Shown in pieces: positions 21,795 through 30,991 of a DNA stretch of 64,000 nucleotides (the first letter of the stretch is position 1; every line of letters starts with the position of its first letter). The stretch covers positions 29,787-93,786 of the forward strand of contig LSMY01000001.1 of NCBI GenBank assembly GCA_001641225.1. The letters run 5' to 3'. The position numbers and the translations under genes were made by a program. Source of the stretch: Mycoplasma sp. Bg2 (lineage in GTDB: Bacteria > Bacillota_I > Bacilli_A > Mycoplasmatales > Hepatoplasmataceae). Under the pieces are notes generated by a model that saw only the letters and a list, made by a program, of their open reading frames with translations, did not search any database and had not been told where the DNA came from.

Positions 21795-24743
21795 CTATTT
21801 TTTTGTAGTTAATTTATGAATGTCTTCTGAAATTTTATTATGTATTTCAGTTAGCATATTTCTAAATTTACTGTGTTTTTTTTCAGCTTCATGTTCTTCG
21901 CCTGGAAGTGCATGAACTATTTCACCATAGGCTTCTTCAGAAAGAGTAACTAAATCATCTAATGAGGTAATACCACATTTTTTAAGATGTTCAATCATTT
22001 CTGGATTTAAGTCTTTAAGATCTGTTAGTTCTGTTGCTCCTGCATCATTTTCTTCAACATGATTTTTTAAATTATTAAATTCTAATGATAAAAGAACTGG
22101 AGCTTTACCTGCTTTTTTAATTACATCTACAACAAGTACGTCTTCTGCTAATGGGTTTTTTTGTTCAGCCACTTCTTCAACTGGTGCTGCTTCAAAGATA
22201 GCTTCTCCTTCAATTACTATTTCATCTTCAGTAACTGCTGCTTCAGCAATAATTACTTCATCAACTGGGGCTGCGCCAAATACAAGTTCTTCTTCAACTT
22301 TAGGTGCTTCTTCATTTGATTTTTCTTCAATTAGTTTTTCTTCTGCTGGTTTTTCTTCAATTAGTTTTTCTTCTGCTGGTTTTTCTTCAGCTTTAGATGC
22401 TTTTTTAGCTTCAACAATTTTTGCTTTAACTCCAGCAAGTTTTCCTTTAACCCCTTCAAGTCCTTCTTGTTCTAAGAATAAATGAGCTTGTTCTAAAAAT
22501 TCAATAAATTTAATATTTTTAATTGAAATTGCTTCTAATTTTATCCCAGGAAGTCCTGCAACAAGTCCTTGACGTCCATTGGCATCTAGATTAATTAAAT
22601 CCCCAATTGTATCAATATTATTTTTGTGCATATATTCAATTGTTTTTGAGCCAATTCCTTTAATATCAGATAATTTTAGTTCATGTGCATTAAATCTAAT
22701 TGCTTTTTCTTTTAAAACTTTTAATTTAGAACTAATTATTTCATCATGTTCATTATTTAATTCTGCACCTGATTGTGCATCTAAAAATAAATGTGCTTGT
22801 TCTAAAAAGTTAATAAATTTAAGATTTTTTTCTGGTGCTGTTTCTGATTTTAATCCAGGAAGTCCGCTAATAAGTTCTTTATGAGTGTCTTTATCTAAAT
22901 TAATTAGATCTCCAATTGTACTGATATTATTTTTTTGTAGATATTCAACCGTTTTTTCACCGATTCCTTTAATATCAATTAATTTTAAATCATGAGCATC
23001 AAGTTGAATTGCTTTTGCTTTTAGTGCTTGCATTTTTGCACTAATTTCATCATCATGTTCTTTTATGATTAGCATATCTGTTTGTTCTTCAGTTGAACCT
23101 TCACTAACTTTAATAGGTGCTTTTGCTTCTACTTCTTTGCTATCAAGAAATAAGTGCGCTTGTTCTAAAAAGTTAATAAATTTTATATTTTTAATTGAAA
23201 TTGCTTCTAATTTTATTCCTGGAAGTCCAGCAACAAGTCCTTGGTGTAAATTTTTGTTTAAATTAATTAAGTCTCCAATTGTATCAATATTATTTTCATG
23301 CATGTATTCTACTGTTTTTACACCGATTCCTTTAATATCAATTAATTTAAAATCATGTGCGTTAAGTCTAATTGCTTTTTCTTTTAAAGCTTGCATTTTT
23401 TCACTAATTTGTGCATTGTATTCATTTGTTGATTCCATATTTACTGATTTGTCCTCCGTATCTTTTTTAACAGCAACTTTTTCGGTTGTTGATTTCGGTT
23501 TCCCACTATATTTTTTAAATTCTCTTTTTTTAGGTTCTTGTTTCAATATTTCTGAAACTTCTTTTTCTTTACCTTTTAATTTTCATTCATTTGCGGCAAT
23601 AATTGAAATTGCTTCATTTGCCATTGCAAAAGTTACCCCTTCAGCTGTAAATCCATTATTTGTTAAAACACGAATTTGTTTTTCTGTTGGTTTATTTGAA
23701 TATTTTCTTACTGGTTGTCTATTTGAATTTTGACGTGCTTGTGGTTTTCTAATTGGCATTTCTTCAATTCCCATAACTTCAACATTTTCATCAAGTTGAT
23801 GGGCAACCATTGCTGTTCCGCCTTTTGCTTCTACAATTGCATCAGCAATTAAAGTTGTAATTAAAGCAATTGATTTATTTGCATCATCATTTGCAACAAT
23901 GGGGAACCGCACTATAGCTGGATCCACATTAGTATCAGCAATTCCAAAAACAGGAATTCTTAATTTATCAGCTTCTTTAATTGCAATATCTTCTTCAAAA
24001 ATTGAAGTTACAAAAATAGCAGTTGGTAGTCTTCTCATATATTTAATTCCACCAAGTGATTTTTCAAGTTTTGCTAATTCAGCAGCCATATGTAGGGCTT
24101 CTTTTTTAGTATAACCATCAAATTCATTTTTTTCAAGTCTTTCCAGCATTCTTAATTTTTTAACAGAATTTTGAATTGTTCTAAAGTTAGTTAATGTTCC
24201 GCCAAGTCAACGGTGGTTCACATAAAAAACTCCTGCTCTTTCAGCATTTTCTTGAATTGTTTTTTCTGCTCTTTTGTTTGTTCCAACAAATAAGAATGTT
24301 CCACCCTTAGTTGCAATTGAACTAATTGCATTGTAAGAGTTTTCTAAAGTCATTGCTGTTGCAGCAGGACTAATCATATGAATTTGTTTTCTTGAATTAG
24401 TCATTTTTTGCGCTTTAGCAATAAATGGTTTCATTGCTGGATTTCATCTTCTTGTTTCATGTCCATAATGAGTTCCATATTCCAAAAGTTTATCTTTTGA
24501 AATTAATTGTTCAGTTCTTTCTACTGGTTTTTTTTCAGTATCTTTATTTTCTTCTTCAGTTTTAGATTCAGAATTAGCAACCTTTTCATTGTTAACTTTT
24601 TCTGAAGTTCCAGTGGCTTCACTTAAAATATTTTTTTCAAAAGTATTTTCTTCGGTCTTTTTAATTTCCACTTGTTTTTTATCTTGTTTTTTGTCAAGAT
24701 TACTATCTGTTTTTTGTTCAACAGATTCTTTTATATTTTCCAT
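21795..24743 (-). CDS. rpsB: Ribosomal protein S2 with giant C-terminal extension bearing HhH-like repeats
   Basis: A single code-4 frame of 982 residues with no TAA/TAG; normal S2 is about 240-260. Residues 1-79 are a Lys/Glu-rich tail. Residues about 80-308 are a standard S2 core (GTHYGHETRRWNP at 90-102; NVDPAIVRFPIVANDD). Then come a basic linker, a KPTEKQI helix module (about 360-400), three near-identical modules of about 90 residues (446-534, 567-655, 669-768) each with DIKGIG-KT-EY and IGDLINL segments like helix-hairpin-helix folds, an acidic Glu/Ala/Val region (about 770-890), and a weaker fourth module (about 904-950). It is followed by tsf. The extension's function is unknown; binding nucleic acid or another machine at the ribosome surface is inference. 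Confidence 0.9.
22440..23408 (-). repeat. Three tandem coding repeats (HhH-like modules) inside rpsB
   Basis: Repeat units occupy about 23142-23408, 22779-23045 and 22440-22739. The first and third encode almost the same protein over about 60 residues (sharing GLVAGLPGIKLEAISIKNIK and FLEQAHLFL); the second is more diverged. Unit-to-unit distances are about 121 and 103 codons. The near-identity of units 1 and 3 points to recent duplication or gene conversion. Confidence 0.85.
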
Positions 24744-24840
24744 TTTCTCCTCGTTTTAATCACTGAGTAGTTTCGAACAAAGGGACCCATTGGCACGATC
24801 TTTGAATTCACTAATCTGTTTAGTTGATATGTATATCAAT
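24744..24840 (-). promoter_or_regulatory. rpsB leader, possibly structured
   Basis: About 95 nt separate rpsB from the topA terminator. The leader is G+C-richer than nearby spacers and contains a CAAAG...CTTTG pairing (24778-24782 with 24800-24804) with a GGGTCC segment inside; GAGGAG is the ribosome-binding site 4 nt before ATG. A TATATT-type -10 lies near 24840. Autoregulation by S2, known for rpsB in other bacteria, would fit but is not shown. Confidence 0.35.
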
Positions 24841-24866
24841 ATAATTTTAACATTTTAGACAAAAGA

Positions 24867-24888
24867 AAAAGAGAACTTAATCTCTTTT
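24867..24888 (-). terminator. Intrinsic terminator after topA
   Basis: 8-bp stem AAAAGAGA / TCTCTTTT with 6-nt loop, followed by TCTTTT on the minus strand, 38 nt after the topA stop. It separates topA from rpsB-tsf transcription. Confidence 0.75.
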
Positions 24889-24925
24889 ACAAATAGTCAT
24901 TTAATGATTAAAATAACTATGCTAT

Positions 24926-26983
24926 CTAAATTTTATTAGCTTTCATTTTTTTAGTTTTATCTTTTGCTTTTTTTACCATAGCAATAGATTGCTCTTTTGT
25001 GATTTCACCAAGATTTAATAATACCTCTGCTGTTGTTTCTTGTTTTTCAATAAAATTACATTTAGGGAAATTAGAACAACCAATAAATTTAGTTCCATAG
25101 CGAGAAGTTCTCATTACTAATGGCGCTCCACATTCAGGACATTTTCTTTTTACATCTAGCGGTGGTGCTTTTTTGACTAATGGTGCTGAATATTTACATG
25201 TTGGATAATTTTCACAAGCAATGAATTTTCCAAATCTACCTCTTTTAATTTCTAAACGTGCTCCATCTTCCGGACATTTTTCTCCAGTATATTCAGGTGG
25301 TTTTGGAGCAACATTTAAGTCTGCTTCTTCAATTCTTGGTTCAAACATTAAAAAGAAATCTTTAATAAATTTAGTACCATCAGCTTCTTTTCTTGCAATT
25401 AAATCAAGTTGTTGTTCCATTCAAGAAGTATATTCTTCATTTATGATGTCACTAAACTTAGCTTTTTTTTGTAAAAGGTTGTTCACCTCATAGGCAAGCT
25501 CAGTTGGGGTCAATGTTCCCCCTTTGCTTATAAGATATTGATAATTAATTAATCCTTGAGTAGTATTTGCATAAGTTGAAGGTCTTCCAATTCCAACTTC
25601 TTTCATTTTTTTAATTAATGAAGCTTGGTTATATTTTGCAGGTGGTTTAGTTTCATGATCAATTACTGCAAGAAAATCAATTTTTAAATTGATTTTATTT
25701 TTTGGGGCGCTTTCAGCAACTAATTTTAAACCATCCACTACTCTAAACCCAAGTTCAATTGGAATTGAAGATTTAATTACAAAATAATTTCCTTTATCTT
25801 GATAAATATCCATTAAACTTTTATTTTTCCCTGGTGTTAAAAATGCTTTAATTGTTGTTGCTCAAATAAAGCTATAAGCTTTTCTTTCGTTAATTTTTAA
25901 ATCTTTAATAAGATCTGGAGATTGTCCAATATCTGTTGGCCGAATAGCTTCATGGGCATTTTGTTCCCCTTTTGTAATTTTTGCTTGAGGTTTTCCTAGA
26001 TAATATTTTGCATCATAAAATGTACTTACATATTTTTGGACAGATTTTACAAATTTTTCATCACCAATTCTTGTAGAATCAGTTCTTGGGTAAGAAATGA
26101 TTCCTTTTTCATAAAGTTTTTGAGCGGCAATGGTAGCAGAAGTATTAGACATTCTGTAAGTAGTATACATACCCATTAAATAGGTTGCCATTTCTAGTGG
26201 TTTTGGAGGAGCAATTGTAACAATTCTTGATTTACGATCAATAAATTCAAAATTACCTGTTAATTTCTTTAATGTTATAGCTGCTTCGCTATTTGTTTTA
26301 TATTCAATTGTAGAAAAAGTTTTTGCATCAACATTAATCATTGTGATATTTTTTTTGTCATCAATTCCTTCTACTGTTGATCATGTTTCTGGAACAAACA
26401 TATTAATTTCATCTTGTCTTTCAATAATCATTTTTAAAGCAGCAGATTTAACTCTCCCAGCAGATTGTGCTTGGACTTTTTTCTTTGTTAAAAATGATAA
26501 ACGGAAACCAATAATTCGATCAAGCATTCTTCTTGTTTCTTGAGAAGCAACAAGATCCATATTTAATTTTCCTTTATTTTCAATTGCGTTTAAAACTGCA
26601 TCTTTTGTAATCATGTCAAAAGAAACACGATAAAAATTAACTTCTTTGTGTTTTTTTGCTAAAGCTTCATCTATTACTACTTTAATATGTCAAGCAATAG
26701 CTTCCCCTTCCCGGTCGGGGTCAGTTGCAAGATAAATGTTTTCTGCTTTAAGTGCTTCTTTTTGTAAATCAACAATAATTTCTTTTTTATCTTTTAACTC
26801 AATATATTGAGGTTCCATGGTTTCAAGATCAATTCCTAATCTTAAACGGGTTCCTCATGTTCCTAAATCACGAATATGCCCAACTGAGGACATTACTAAT
26901 CATTCATTCTTTTCACTTGGTAAAAAGGACTGAATTTTATTAACTTTATTTGGTGATTCTACTATTACTAAATTTTTTGCCAT
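24926..26983 (-). CDS. topA: DNA topoisomerase I
   Basis: 685 residues, type IA. The TOPRIM domain at the N-terminus begins KNLVIVESPNK and contains DPDREGEA. The active-site tyrosine is Tyr298 in GIISYPRTDSTR. Two C-terminal four-cysteine zinc ribbons are visible (the second starts CPECGAPLVMRTSRYG). It relaxes negative supercoils. It has its own terminator downstream. Four Trp codons or more are TGA, and the gene only reads through in code 4. Confidence 0.97.
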
Positions 26984-27122
26984 TTGATTTTTTCAATACT
27001 TTATTAGTATTACTTTCCTTTAATACAATTAACTATTTAATTTTTATGTATTAAATTTATATATTATCAATTATTTTATAACAAAAACAATCTAAAAAAA
27101 AATATATTAAACAAATAATAAT
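26984..27122. other. AT-rich spacer between topA and rbgA terminator
   Basis: No coding frame supported. An AATAC / GTATT hairpin (about 26996-27012) lies just upstream of topA and an AAAGGAAAG stretch about 30 nt upstream of its ATG; neither clearly acts as a ribosome-binding site. Confidence 0.4.
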
Positions 27123-27162
27123 AAAAAAATGCTCAATATTAAATATATTTAACATTAAGCAT
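27123..27162 (-). terminator. Intrinsic terminator after rbgA
   Basis: Long imperfect stem (ATGCTTAATGTTAA with TTAATATTGAGCAT) followed by seven T on the minus strand, 18 nt past the rbgA stop. Confidence 0.75.
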
Positions 27163-27179
27163 AATCTAAAATAAAGAAA

Positions 27180-27944
27180 TTAATCCAAAATAATTTTCCC
27201 GTATTTTCCTTTTTGATAATTTAAAATAATTGCTTTATAAAATTCTTGTGGTGGTTTATTTGATCTACTTAATTTAATTGCTAAATCCTTTTCAACATCG
27301 CCATATCCAAGGTCATAGCCTTTTTCCTGTAATTTAATAATTAATTCAGTAGCTACTTCATCAAGGGGCAAAATAGTTAATTTTATTGAACCTACTGCAG
27401 CAAGAATAAGTCCTTGGTCCTCATCTTCAAAACTAGGTTGTAAAACTCCTGGTGTATCCATTATCCAATACCTTTTTTCAAATTGATACCAAAGATTATT
27501 TTTTGTTACCCCTGGACGATCTTCAACTTTAGCTCTTTTATTATCTGTTAATATATTTAACAAAGTTGACTTGCCAACATTAGGCACTCCAAGAATAATA
27601 AATTTTGGTAATAATCGTCTAAATTTAATCTGACCAATAATTTTCAAAATTTCTTTTTGCACCATTTTTCTATTTGTAAGTGATACAGGATAAGCAAAGC
27701 CAAAACGATTTTTATAATATTTAATTCAAGGCTTCAAATCTTCTGTCGTAACTAGATCTGCTTTAGTAAGTAAAACAATAACTTGTTTCCCTTTGGTTAA
27801 ACTATCAAATTGATCGATATAAGATGACTTAGGTGCCCTTGCATCAACTAAAATAAAAAAGAGATCAATCTTATTTGTTAAGTCTTCAAACTCTCTTAGA
27901 GTTTTAGACATGTGTCCTGGGAATCATTGAATTTGTTTGCTCAT
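27180..27944 (-). CDS. rbgA: Ribosome biogenesis GTPase RbgA (YlqF)
   Basis: 254 residues. It is a circularly permuted GTPase: G4 TKADL comes first (about residue 50), then G1 GVPNVGKSTLL and G3 DTPGV. The N-terminal QWFPGHM segment is the family signature. In B. subtilis it acts in late 50S assembly. The last segment is a short helical domain. A TATAAT box ends 9 nt before the ATG, so the mRNA may have almost no leader, and there is no Shine-Dalgarno. Confidence 0.93.
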
Positions 27945-27953
27945 TGTGCTTTA

Positions 27954-27959
27954 ATTATA
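27954..27959 (-). promoter_or_regulatory. -10 box of rbgA, near-leaderless start
   Basis: TATAAT on the minus strand with 9 nt to the ATG at 27944; no ribosome-binding site between. Confidence 0.5.
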
Positions 27960-28027
27960 TAAAATTAGTTGTATATAAAACAAGAAATATTGAAAAATAT
28001 AATTTGGTCACAATAATATAATAGGAG

Positions 28028-28117
28028 TGTGGAAATTGGAAAACCTTTTTCTACATGAAATAGTCTTAGTTTAATTTAATAAAAAGGAAGCAGCTCTAAG
28101 CTGTTTTCTTTTTATTA
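28028..28117 (+). ncRNA. Candidate small RNA of about 90 nt
   Basis: A plus-strand TATAAT (28017-28022) is followed by about 90 nt ending in an intrinsic terminator. The RNA would start near GTGTGG, form a hairpin pairing GTGGAAA with TTTCTAC around an AAAA loop, then the terminator stem. A tiny frame TTG-GAA-AAC... (12 codons, MENLFLHEIVLV) preceded by AGGAG lies in it, so a leader-peptide-like ORF is possible. It does not resemble SRP RNA, tmRNA or 6S RNA. There is no downstream plus-strand gene, so it is not a simple mRNA leader. Confidence 0.4.
28081..28117. terminator. Bidirectional intrinsic terminator
   Basis: AAAAAGGAAGCAGCT pairs with AGCTGTTTTCTTTTT (G-U and one mismatch) with a CTA loop. 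T-runs exist on both strands, so it can end the plus-strand small RNA and the minus-strand rplM-rpsI-tRNA-53-aa transcript. Confidence 0.7.
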
Positions 28118-28139
28118 AATTTTTAGTTTCAAAACTTAA

Positions 28140-28301
28140 CTAATTATTAATAATTTCTTGTTCTTGATTAGTTGCTTTTGCAATTGATTGACTTGTTTTA
28201 ATCTTTTTAGTAATTAAAATAATTAGTCAACTAATAAAGGTAATAAGAAAAATTACAAAAGCTAATACAATAATGAAAGTTGCAATTTGTTCTGGTGTCA
28301 A
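28140..28301 (-). CDS. Small single-helix membrane protein, unknown function
   Basis: 53 residues from a TTG at 28301; GTT and ATT are the only other in-frame codons after the upstream stop, and AAGGTAGG precedes by about 6 nt. A short polar start (TPEQIA) leads into a hydrophobic helix of about 25 residues containing one TGA-encoded Trp, then a KKIK cytoplasmic stop-transfer and a Gln/Asn-rich tail. It lies 72 nt downstream of tRNA-Ile and just before the shared terminator. No family is recognised; hydrophobic pattern, ribosome-binding site and terminator support a real gene. Confidence 0.55.
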
Positions 28302-28330
28302 AATAACCTACCTTAATAATTAATTTTACA

Positions 28331-28374
28331 ATTAAACAATAATAATTACACAATAATAATTGTTATTGTTTAAT
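28331..28374 (-). promoter_or_regulatory. 17-bp hairpin directly downstream of tRNA-Ile
   Basis: ATTAAACAATAATAATT (28331-28347) pairs with 28358-28374 over 17 bp, with a single G-U, around a 10-nt loop. The stem abuts the encoded CCA end of the tRNA. There is no U-run, so a processing signal or RNA stabiliser is more likely than a terminator. Confidence 0.55.
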
Positions 28375-28450
28375 GGTGGAGCTGAATAGACTTGAACTAT
28401 CGACCTCTCCGTTATCAGCGGAGTGCTCTAACCAGCTGAGCTACAGCTCC
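28374..28450 (-). tRNA. tRNA-Ile (GAT anticodon)
   Basis: 77 nt including an encoded CCA. Acceptor stem GGAGCTG / CAGCTCC, D-arm GCTCAGCTGGTTAGAGC, anticodon stem-loop CTCCGCTGATAACGGAG with anticodon GAT at 28414-28416, and T-loop GTTCAAGTC. All pair as expected. It follows rpsI by 40 nt and is likely processed from the rplM-rpsI transcript. Confidence 0.97.
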
Positions 28451-28490
28451 AAAACAAGGTTTAACCCTTGTATTGAAATGAAATGAAAAG

Positions 28491-28871
28491 TTATCTTTTT
28501 GAGAATTGTCTTGCTCTTCTTGCTTTTCTTAATCCGTATTTTTTTCTTTCTTTAATTCTTGAATCTCTTGTTACTAATCCTGCAGCTTTTAATGCAGGTT
28601 TGTAATCAGCAGAAGCACTGATTAATGCTCTTACAATTCCGTGTCTTAAAGCACCAGCTTGGCCGCTAAATCCGCCACCATTGATATTTGCTTTAATGTC
28701 AAATTGATCTGCTGTTTTAGTAATTTCTAAACCTTGAACAGCATCTTGAATTAAAGTTTTATAAGGAAAATAATCATTAATGTCTTTGTCATTAATAATG
28801 ATTATCCCTTTACCTGGGGTTAGCGTAACTCTTGCTACTGATGACTTTCTTCTACCTAGTCCTTGATACAT
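28491..28871 (-). CDS. rpsI: Ribosomal protein S9
   Basis: 126 residues, normal length. It has GRRKSSVARV near the start, GGGFSGQAGALRHGIVRAL in the middle, and the basic C-terminal tail ending SKR that reaches the P-site tRNA. It starts 11 nt after rplM in the conserved L13-S9 pair and precedes tRNA-Ile. Confidence 0.98.
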   Translation of the reverse strand: MYQGLGRRKSSVARVTLTPGKGIIIINDKDINDYFPYKTLIQDAVQGLEITKTADQFDIKANINGGGFSGQAGALRHGIVRALISASADYKPALKAAGLVTRDSRIKERKKYGLRKARRARQFSKR

Positions 28872-28882
28872 TTTCTTCCTTT

Positions 28883-29320
28883 CTAAAATTTTAGAGTAAT
28901 TAGTTTTGGACTTTGCGCTTCGTGTTGATGTTCTGGTCCTTTGTAAACAAATAATTTTTTAATTTGTTTTCTTCCTAATTTACCATGAGGAATCATTCCT
29001 CATATTGCTTTTGTAACCATTTCTTCTGGATATTTTTCCCGCATTGTGGCTGCAGTTCTTTCTCTAAGTCCACCTGGGAAACCAGAATGATGATAGTATA
29101 TTTTTTGTTGTTCTTTATTACCAGTTAATTTAACTTTTTCAGCATTAATAACAATAACAAAATCTCCATTGTCTTCATGGGGAGTATATGTTGGTTTATT
29201 TTTTCCGGTAATGATTTTGGCAACCTCTGATGACATTCTACCCAAAACTAAATCTGTAGCATCCACTACATATCATTTTTGATCAATGTTTTTTCCGTTG
29301 GCCATAGGTGTTTGTCTCAT
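28883..29320 (-). CDS. rplM: Ribosomal protein L13
   Basis: 145 residues. The start MRQTPMAN at 29320 matches the N-terminus of Firmicute L13, so it is preferred over the internal ATG at 29305. Conserved segments include LGRMSSEVAKIITGKNKPTY and GLRERTA. Two Trp are TGA-coded. A leader hairpin precedes it and may be an L13-type autoregulatory element. Confidence 0.97.
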
Positions 29321-29349
29321 ATTGTCTAGTTCTTTCTATAGTAATAATA

Positions 29350-29368
29350 TATACAAATTTTTTGTATA
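29350..29368 (-). promoter_or_regulatory. Hairpin in rplM leader
   Basis: TATACAAA and TTTGTATA form an 8-bp stem with a 3-nt loop, downstream of a TATAAT -10 box at 29378-29383 and 30 nt before the rplM ATG. Other Firmicutes control rplM-rpsI through a leader RNA, so this may be its equivalent; similarity to that leader was not tested. Confidence 0.4.
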
Positions 29369-29429
29369 ACCTTTTAAATTATATAGTTTTTAAATTAAAA
29401 AAATCTAAAAAATAGAGAAATCTAAAAAA

Positions 29430-30161
29430 TTAATATTCAATCTTAATTAAATAAAGCCCGCAACCAGGAGCTTTGTATTGCGCTGCTCCTTTTTTGGGGT
29501 GTTTTAGCAGCAATTTTAAATCTTCTGTACTCAAAATTCCTCGATTATTTGCAAGTAATGCTCCTACAATATTTCGGACCATAAAGCGCATAAATCCGGG
29601 CCCAGAAATAGTAAAAATAAGCAGATCATTTTCTTTTTCTATCTGAATTTTAATTGTTCTTACACTTTGCTTGTATTCTTCACGAGCAGTAAAAGATAAA
29701 AAATCATGTGTTCCATCAAGAATTAAAGCTGCTTCCTTTAATTTTTTAAAATCAAAAGGAAAAGAATAATTATATTGATAATCTTCTTTTTCTTTTAAAG
29801 CAGTTGTTGAAGATTGCAAATGAACAATATATTGATAAATTTTATTACTCTTAGCATATCGAATATTGAAATCTACCCCAACTTCTTTTAAACTGAGCAC
29901 TTTTAAATCAGACAGCATATTAAAATAATTTAAAAGTTCATCAATAGATTTAACTGAATTAGTTTTAATAGTAAATTGTTGTTCTAAAGCATGAACATAA
30001 CGATCCGTTCTTCCTGCTCCCATGATTTTACAATTATCATCATCAAAATATTTTTTAGCAACTAAAAGTAAATCTCCCATTACAGTTCTTACATTAGGCT
30101 GAATTGCTCAACCATAAAATTTTGAACCATCATAACTAATTTTCCCTAAATATTGTTTCAT
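29430..30161 (-). CDS. truA: tRNA pseudouridine(38-40) synthase
   Basis: 243 residues, expected length. It has the N-terminal LGKISYDGSKFYGW and the catalytic-Asp motif GAGRTDRYVHALEQ, where the family consensus is GRTDAGVHA; here the Ala-Gly after Asp is replaced by Arg-Tyr. The rest (GPGFMRFMVRNIVGAL) is standard. The enzyme modifies the anticodon stem of many tRNAs. It starts 2 nt after the ecfT stop, in the conserved ecfA-ecfA-ecfT-truA order. Confidence 0.93.
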
Positions 30162-30163
30162 TA

Positions 30164-30991
30164 TTATTTAACTACTCATTCTAAACAACCAACAGTTATG
30201 TCTTGAATTTGAACATAAAAAATTGCTGAAATTAAAATAATTGCAATTAAGAAAAATGTAACTGAAAATAAATCAACTGCTCTTTTTGAATAATTGCTTC
30301 GTTCTTCACCAATTACATAACCTCTTGCAATCATTGCTTTTGAAATGTCATCAGCTCTTCTAAAAGAAACAATAAAAAGTGGCAAAAAAGCATTCCCGAA
30401 AGCACTCATTCTCTCTTTAAGCGATCCTTCTCGGTAACTAATTCCCCTTGTTTCTTGAGCGTAAAGAATTGTTTTTAAATCAAGTAAAATAACTGGAATA
30501 AATCTTAGTCCTAGAGTAATAATCATGGAAATTTCATTTACAGGAACTTTTAAATAATGAAGTGGATGAAGATATCATGCAATAGTTGATGACAATTCTA
30601 ATTCACTAGTAGTCAAAATTAACAATGTCCCAATTAAGAAAATATCATAAATTTTGAAAGAAATAATTGTAGAAAAATAAAGGGCAATTTGTAATTGAGT
30701 TCCTTGATATTTTTCTAAATCAAAATTCCCAAAGAAATAATAAAAAAATAAGGTTAAGGTAAAAACAAAAAACATGGGTTTTAATGCTTTTCAATAAACA
30801 ATTAAATTTATTCCAGCAACACATATTCCAAGAGTAATGAACATAAACATGGCAAGTGTAGTTGTAATACTAGATAGGAAAAAAACAGCAATTCCTAAAA
30901 ATAGAAAGATTGCAAATTTTAATCTAGCATCAAAATCATGTGCAATTGTATGTTTATAATGATATGTTGTAATCGAAAAATTACTTCTCAT
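30164..30991 (-). CDS. ecfT: ECF transporter transmembrane component T
   Basis: 275 residues from ATG at 30991, which overlaps the end of ecfA2 by 11 nt; the frame is open further upstream but that would run inside ecfA2. There are about five to six membrane helices and two Ala-Arg-Gly-type coupling motifs (ETRGISYREGS and MIARGYV) that contact the two ATPases. It forms the shared energizing module for vitamin S-components, none of which lies in the window. Its stop is 2 nt from truA. Confidence 0.93.

Noticed and set aside
23065..23733. 222-codon open frame on the plus strand opposite rpsB
   Set aside because: It is antisense to the repeated S2 modules, lacks a ribosome-binding site, and its repeats mirror the coding strand; an artefact of low-complexity coding DNA.
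28028..28117. SRP (4.5S) RNA because of GGAAGCAGC
   Set aside because: That string lies in the terminator stem and the rest of the SRP domain-IV core is missing.
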